A stretch of DNA of 64,000 nt, from assembly GCA_934675685.1 (NCBI GenBank), contig CAKURL010000003.1, positions 5,118-69,117 on the forward strand, read 5' to 3'. How positions within the stretch are numbered: the stretch's first letter is position 1; every line of letters starts with the position of its first letter. Position numbers and translations under genes: made by a program. The DNA comes from an uncultured Candidatus Melainabacteria bacterium (GTDB lineage: Bacteria; Cyanobacteriota; Vampirovibrionia; Gastranaerophilales; Gastranaerophilaceae). Positions 59,512-64,000 of this stretch are shown piece after piece. Under the pieces are notes generated by a model. The model made no database searches and was not told the origin of the DNA. It saw only the letters and a list, made by a program, of their open reading frames with translations.

Positions 59512-61062
59512 CTAAAAATTTACATTCGTTTTGAACTTTTCTGAATTTGTTGTTTTTTCATCTTTGTTTGGTTGAATATAACTTTTTTTGATGTTTGAAA
59601 TCGATTTTTTGTTTAAAAATAGCGCAAATTGTTCTTCTTCAAAGGCTAAAATGAAATTGCTATCTTTTTTTAAAGCATTATAGACAGGATAAAATTTATC
59701 TATGATATATAAATCTATATAATATTTTTCTGTAAAATATTTGTAATTTTTGTCCTCTTTGGATTTTGCAAGGTGAAAAGCTGCCATTTCGTCTATCAAG
59801 CCTTCTTTATACACTTCTTCATATCTTCCGTCCATAAAGACAAAGTTTTTTGGATATAATTTATAAGCGACATAGCTGCCTGTGTGAAAAATCGTAAAAA
59901 CATTTCCTTTTAGGTTGTTTTTTTGGATAAATTCAACGCATTTTGTCGGGTATTCTTTTTTTGAAACCTTTGTTTCAAAGCCGTTATTATAAATATGAGA
60001 AAAAGCAGAAATAACCAAAAGAAAACATAAAATTATTTCTTTTAGGTTATCTAAAACTTTAGGCAACTTTTTGTTAAAAATGTTGTAAAAATCTAAATAG
60101 CAAAAAGCTAAAAGGGTGTAGCTGAAGAAGACATGACATCTTAGGCTTTTTAAAGAGATTAAAGAGACAAAAAGGATTAAAAGATATTTTGATTTATCTA
60201 TTTCAAGATAGAATTTTTTAAATCCTTTCTTTTTGATTTGAGAAATAATTGAATATAAAAATAAAATTAAAGCTACGAAAAACAAGACTTTAAATTTTAT
60301 CAAAATATTTCCATACTCGTTTTCTCCAAAAAAAGCACTTTGCCACTCTGTGATATACGTTCTTTTGAGCATAAAAGCATCAAAAATATATGTAATATAT
60401 TTAAAGCCATAAGGGTTTATAAACAATGTCGGCAATGTCGCAAGAAAAGTTAAAAAATAGGGTTTTGAGGGCTTTTTGTTTAATTTTTCCCCTATTCCAA
60501 ACAAAAGCACTATAACAAGCCCCAAGACGAAACCGCCATGCATATTTTGCCAAACAATATTTAAAAAAGGAATAGTCCACAAGACTTTATAATTATTTTT
60601 TGTTTTTGCGAATTTTAAAATATAAAGATACAAAACAAAAAACAAAAAAGAAAAAGTTTGGCAGCGAATAGTCGAAAAAATATTGTAACAAACACTTTGG
60701 ATTATGAAAAAGAAAAATAAAATGTGAAATTTTGCTTTTTCGTTTTCTAGTTTTATAATCTTTGTGATTATAAAAAATGTAAAGAAAATTATTAAAATTT
60801 TAAATAAAAAAATCCCAATTTCAGAGAAATTTTTTTGAATTAAATAAAATATTAAAGAAGAGCCCCATTCGTGGTCTATGAATTCTTTTGTCGGGCCAAA
60901 AGAGTAAAAGTCGTTATTTAAAAGGCTTCCTGTTTGAAAAAAAGTTTTTCCCACAATCAACCTTGCCCAAAAATCGAAATCAATATTTAAATCTAGGGTG
61001 GAAAAAATTATGATTAAACAAAATAATGCTATGTAAAAAATAATATTAATCGTAAAATCCAT
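59512..61062 (-). CDS. Polytopic membrane protein, GT-C-like
   Basis: The 516-residue protein has about ten to eleven hydrophobic segments over residues 1-~350 and a soluble tail of ~165 residues. LNIDFDFWARLIVGK with HEWGSSLIFYLI in the first periplasmic loop resembles acidic motifs of GT-C-type membrane glycosyltransferases that use lipid-linked sugars. YVAYKLYPKNFVFMDGRYEEVYKE lies in the soluble tail, as in some dolichyl- or polyprenyl-phosphate mannosyltransferase-like proteins. A role in glycan or protein glycosylation is plausible. It sits between the AsmA-like gene and pheS. Confidence 0.65.
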   Translation of the reverse strand: MDFTINIIFYIALFCLIIIFSTLDLNIDFDFWARLIVGKTFFQTGSLLNNDFYSFGPTKEFIDHEWGSSLIFYLIQKNFSEIGIFLFKILIIFFTFFIITKIIKLENEKAKFHILFFFFIIQSVCYNIFSTIRCQTFSFLFFVLYLYILKFAKTKNNYKVLWTIPFLNIVWQNMHGGFVLGLVIVLLFGIGEKLNKKPSKPYFLTFLATLPTLFINPYGFKYITYIFDAFMLKRTYITEWQSAFFGENEYGNILIKFKVLFFVALILFLYSIISQIKKKGFKKFYLEIDKSKYLLILFVSLISLKSLRCHVFFSYTLLAFCYLDFYNIFNKKLPKVLDNLKEIILCFLLVISAFSHIYNNGFETKVSKKEYPTKCVEFIQKNNLKGNVFTIFHTGSYVAYKLYPKNFVFMDGRYEEVYKEGLIDEMAAFHLAKSKEDKNYKYFTEKYYIDLYIIDKFYPVYNALKKDSNFILAFEEEQFALFLNKKSISNIKKSYIQPNKDEKTTNSEKFKTNVNF

Positions 61063-61122
61063 GGGAAATATAATAGCACATTTTTTTTGTTTGGACTAAT
61101 ATTAATATCAGGAGAAAAAACA

Positions 61123-62157
61123 ATGGAAAATAAAATTTTAGAAATTGAAAAACAAGCAAAAGAAGAAATTCAAAAAGCAACCGGTTTAAAAGAATTAGAC
61201 GAAGCAAAAAACAAATTTTTGTCTCGTAATTCTGAATTTAATAATTTAAAAAAAGGTATGAAAGATCTTCCAAATGACCAAAAGCCTAAAATTGGCGCGC
61301 TTTTGAACAAAATTTCTCAAGAACTTTCTAAAATGATTGAAGAAAAAAATCAAATTTTCTACCACGAGGAACTAAATAAAAAACTTTTAAGCGAAAAAAT
61401 CGACGTTACGCTTGATGGAAACTATATTCCTCAAGGACATATCCACCCATTGACTCAAACCGTGAATGAAATTGTTGAAATTTTCAATTATCTTGGTTTT
61501 TCTTTAATCCAAAGCGACTATTCTCCTGAGGTTGAATTAGAAAAATTTAACTTTGACTTGTTGAATGTTCCAAAAGAACACCCAGCAAGAGACGTGCAAG
61601 ACACTTTCTATTGCGACAACATGGAAGGCGTTGTTTTAAGAAGCCAAACTTCAAACGCGCAAGCTCGCCAAATGGTGAATTCAAAACCTCCTATTAAAAT
61701 CATTTCTCCAGGCAGAGTATACAGAAACGAATCAATAAGCGCTAGAAAAAACAACCTTTTTCATCAAATTGAAGGTTTATATGTGGATAAAAACGTAAAC
61801 ATGGCGCAATTGAAAGGTGTTTTAAACGAATTTATCAGATTATATTTTGGACAATCTCGCCCTACAAGATATAGAAGCAGTTTTTTCCCATTCACAGAGC
61901 CATCTGTGGAAATTGACGTTCAATGCATTATGTGCCAAGGCAAAGGTTGCAGCGTTTGCTCCGGCTCCGGTTGGCTTGAAATTTTAGGGGCTGGCATGGT
62001 TGACCCTAATGTTTTAAGAGACGTAGGCATTGACCCTGAAGTCTATAGCGGTTTTGCTTTTGGCATGGGGGTCGAAAGGCTTACTATGCTTAAATATGCG
62101 ATTGACGACATAAGACTATTTTTCAACAATGACACAAGATTTTTAAAACAATTTTAA
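61123..62157 (+). CDS. pheS: Phenylalanine--tRNA ligase alpha subunit
   Basis: From ATG 61123 (CAGGAG 9 nt upstream; an in-frame earlier start lies before that site) the protein has 344 residues. An N-terminal coiled coil (~1-85) is followed by the class II catalytic core: HIHPLTQTVNEIVEIF, DTFYCDN, LRSQTSNAQARQM, IISPGRVYRNES, FHQIEGLYVD, FFPFTEPSVEID and GFAFGMGVERLTMLKY. A CIMCQGKGCSVC knuckle before GWLEILG is common in PheS. The beta subunit gene (pheT) does not follow; the next gene is a sigma factor. Confidence 0.95.
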   Translation: MENKILEIEKQAKEEIQKATGLKELDEAKNKFLSRNSEFNNLKKGMKDLPNDQKPKIGALLNKISQELSKMIEEKNQIFYHEELNKKLLSEKIDVTLDGNYIPQGHIHPLTQTVNEIVEIFNYLGFSLIQSDYSPEVELEKFNFDLLNVPKEHPARDVQDTFYCDNMEGVVLRSQTSNAQARQMVNSKPPIKIISPGRVYRNESISARKNNLFHQIEGLYVDKNVNMAQLKGVLNEFIRLYFGQSRPTRYRSSFFPFTEPSVEIDVQCIMCQGKGCSVCSGSGWLEILGAGMVDPNVLRDVGIDPEVYSGFAFGMGVERLTMLKYAIDDIRLFFNNDTRFLKQF

Positions 62158-62272
62158 TTGCTGATAATTGAAATTGTGTTAAGGAAATGTCAAGAAAAAT
62201 TGCTCAATTTGCATTATTTATTTTAAAATAGTAAAATTTTTATAGTGGATTAGTATATAACGGTAGCAAAAA

Positions 62273-62929
62273 TTGCAAGCAAAATTAAAAGACTACATTG
62301 ATATAATTCAAAAAGTTGCAAAGGTAGAATATAAGAGAATTCCTTCGCACATGCTAGATTGCGAAGAATTGGTTTCAATCGGCATTATTGCACTTCAAGC
62401 TTTATTTAAAAATAAATCAGAAGAGCAAATAAAAAACTATAATAGCTCATATATAGCGACCGCTGTTCGTTGGGCAATTAGAAACGAACTTAGAAATCGC
62501 TATAAATGGTATACTTTAAAGCATAAAAAAGAAGATAACACGGAAGAAGAATATTTAGAAAACCAATCCACGCTTGATGTTACACCTTCTAAAGTCAGAG
62601 AAGCTGTGTATGAAACAATTTTATCAATAGATTCTATAATGGCTGCAAGCTCAGACAACGATTCGCCTTTTGATTTCATCAAAGACACCCATGCTCTTCC
62701 TGATGAAAAGGCCGAAATATCGGAATTATCAAAAATGATTAAACAAGCGATTTCGAAATTACCCCAAAAAGACAGGACTATTGTTGAATATCGTTTTTAT
62801 AGGAATTTACAAGTTAAACAAATCGCCGCAATGGTCGGGCTTTCGAGCTCTCGTATCACAAGGATTATTCAATCTGCCTTAAATAATGTCAGAGAATATC
62901 TGCAAAAGCGGGATTTAACGTCGTATTAA
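62273..62929 (+). CDS. Sigma-70 family RNA polymerase sigma factor
   Basis: This 218-residue factor has region 2 (MLDCEELVSIGIIALQALFK, then YNSSYIATAVRWAIRNELRNRYK, the promoter-melting part) and region 4 (ISKLPQKDRTIVEYRFYRNLQVKQIAAMVGLSSSRITRIIQSALNNVREYL). Region 1 is missing and the middle is short and acidic, so it is an alternative sigma of FliA/SigF/SigK size rather than the housekeeping one. The start is TTG 62273, close after an in-frame TAG, without a clear ribosome site. No anti-sigma gene adjoins, and malQ follows 38 bp later. Confidence 0.82.
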   Translation: MQAKLKDYIDIIQKVAKVEYKRIPSHMLDCEELVSIGIIALQALFKNKSEEQIKNYNSSYIATAVRWAIRNELRNRYKWYTLKHKKEDNTEEEYLENQSTLDVTPSKVREAVYETILSIDSIMAASSDNDSPFDFIKDTHALPDEKAEISELSKMIKQAISKLPQKDRTIVEYRFYRNLQVKQIAAMVGLSSSRITRIIQSALNNVREYLQKRDLTSY

Positions 62930-62967
62930 ATAAATAGATAAATTATAAAAGGAGAGAGGTAAGTATA

Positions 62968-64000
62968 ATGTTGTTAGAAAAAACAAAATTGTTTTCTAAA
63001 GAATATAAAGAAACTATTCAAGAAGCGCTTTTGGCTCTTGGCAAAAAGAACTTAGCATTAATTCTTCAAGGGGTTAGTTTTCCTTCCGATGAAGACGAAA
63101 ATATAGGCTTTGGAACATATAATTCTAAGGGTGCTAAAAGAGTTTTTGACTTTGCAAAAGATGTTTTTTCTGCAATTCAACTTGGACCTTGCGGCAAGAC
63201 AAAATTGTCTGATTCAAGCCCATATACAGGAACTGTTTTTTCAAAAAATCCTCTTTTTATAAACTTAGCTGAATTAACAACTTCAAAATGGGATAGAATT
63301 TTATCGACAAAAACGCTAGAAAAAATAATTGAAAAAAATCCAAATAAAGGTCAAAATAAAGCAGCTTATGTATATGCAAGCGAAAATATGGAGCTTGCAG
63401 CAAATGAATTTTATAAAAATTTCAAAAAATCTGCTTCTAAAGAATTGAAAAAAGCTTTTGAAGATTTCAAAAAACAAAATGCTTTTTGGCTCGATAAAGA
63501 CGCACTTTACGAAGCTTTGTCAATTGAAAACAACTCTGATTATTGGCCACAATGGAAAAACGAAGTAGATAAAAAGCTTTTTGGCGAAATAGATAAAAAA
63601 ATTAGCGAAAAAAGAATTAAAGAAATTACAAAAAAATATTTTGATACAATTGAAAAATATAAATTAGAACAATTTATAGTACAACGCCAAAGCGAAGAAA
63701 CTCTTGAATTTGCAAAGAAAAATGGCTTAAAATTAATTGCAGATAGGCAAGTAGCTTTTTCTGATAGAGACAATTGGGCATATCAATCGATGTTTTTAGA
63801 TGGTTGGTGCCTAGGTTGCCCTCCTGATTATTTTTCTGAAGATGGCCAAGCTTGGGGATTTTCTGTGGTTGACCCTGAAAAATTGTTTAATAAAGATGGT
63901 TCTTTAGGCGAGGCTGGTGAACTTCTTAAAAAGTTGTATTTAAAAATGTTTAAAGAAAACCCAGGAGGGGTTAGAATTGACCATACAGTAGGGCTTATTG
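62968..64000 (+). CDS. malQ: 4-alpha-glucanotransferase (3' partial)
   Basis: The frame is open to the window end, giving 344 residues. The N-terminus MLLEKTKLFSKEYKET is followed by GVSFPSDEDENIGFGTYNSKGAKRVFDFAKDVFSAIQLGP, KLSDSSPYTG, LIADRQVAFS, MFLDGWCLGCPPDYFSEDGQAWG, and GGVRIDHTVGL with the catalytic Asp, matching GH77 MalQ/amylomaltase. It rearranges alpha-1,4-glucans by disproportionation, suggesting glycogen or maltodextrin use. GGAGAG precedes the ATG. Confidence 0.92.
   Translation, partial: MLLEKTKLFSKEYKETIQEALLALGKKNLALILQGVSFPSDEDENIGFGTYNSKGAKRVFDFAKDVFSAIQLGPCGKTKLSDSSPYTGTVFSKNPLFINLAELTTSKWDRILSTKTLEKIIEKNPNKGQNKAAYVYASENMELAANEFYKNFKKSASKELKKAFEDFKKQNAFWLDKDALYEALSIENNSDYWPQWKNEVDKKLFGEIDKKISEKRIKEITKKYFDTIEKYKLEQFIVQRQSEETLEFAKKNGLKLIADRQVAFSDRDNWAYQSMFLDGWCLGCPPDYFSEDGQAWGFSVVDPEKLFNKDGSLGEAGELLKKLYLKMFKENPGGVRIDHTVGLI

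Noticed and set aside
61063..61122. T-box or attenuator leader of pheS
   Set aside because: The leader is short, with no T-box motif or terminator hairpin.
62968..64000. Minus-strand 77-codon frame at 63540-63773
   Set aside because: It is antisense to the malQ frame, which is open to the window end with GH77 motifs.

Overview
The window is AT-rich bacterial chromosome (roughly 30% G+C by eye, not computed), densely packed, with many start/stop overlaps and frequent TTG/GTG starts. The cell is Gram-negative in plan: a TolC-type outer-membrane channel, a porin-like barrel, an AsmA-family protein and type IV-pilin-like secretion signals are present. It makes lysine/peptidoglycan precursors through DapL. 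This mix, plus a Cys-rich pilin-like protein and a LytR-CpsA-Psr protein, fits a gut-type Vampirovibrionia/Melainabacteria (Gastranaerophilales). That assignment is inference. No phage genes, transposase, CRISPR array or rRNA was seen.

Layout. 1-5.8 kb: a surface-glycan cassette (toroid-methyltransferase fusion, LicD-TagF-like fusion, DUF2284 protein, LicC-like nucleotidyltransferase, SDR), translationally coupled from the LicD-TagF gene onward. 5.8-11.6 kb: double-domain glycosyltransferase, Sfp-type phosphopantetheinyl transferase, CDF metal exporter, and a UDP-glucose to UDP-glucuronate to UDP-xylose pair. 11.7-14.5 kb: unknown gene with a strong promoter, MerR regulator, Cys-rich pilin-like protein, and an inverted-repeat cluster. 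14.6-20.7 kb: GT8, GalE, GGDEF protein, GmhA-like isomerase, porin, FNT channel. 21.0-21.9 kb: rpmI-rplT and tRNA-Leu(GAG), whose 3' end is repeated 191 bp downstream.

21.9-31.8 kb is the most interesting part. A tightly overlapping minus-strand operon encodes a cytidylyltransferase-PEP mutase fusion, phosphonopyruvate decarboxylase and an iron-type alcohol dehydrogenase, which together predict 2-hydroxyethylphosphonate (HEP) synthesis from PEP. It ends in a ferredoxin/FrhB/pyruvyltransferase-like fusion. Facing it are a GT2, a LicD transferase and a TagB/TagF-like transferase. My reading is a phosphonate-decorated surface glycan made with a CMP-activated phosphonate. The 1.8-5.8 kb cassette carries related LicD and TagF modules, fused into one protein.

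31.8-45.6 kb: GNAT-like protein, dapL, orphan oligopeptide-type ATPase, ilvD, a large stem-loop, ruvC, membrane protein, mtnA, infC (with a rare ATT start), a CsoR-type repressor, and a five-gene ABC-2/HlyD/TolC efflux operon. 45.6-48.5 kb: a c-di-GMP neighbourhood with a GGDEF enzyme of variant signature and a degenerate GGDEF protein that keeps the I-site. 48.5-64 kb: DMT transporter, LD-carboxypeptidase-like, helical-repeat and TPR proteins, LCP protein, MacB/LolD-type ATPase, a secreted HExxH protein, a 1301-residue AsmA-like protein, a polytopic membrane protein, pheS (without pheT), a sigma-70 factor and the start of malQ.
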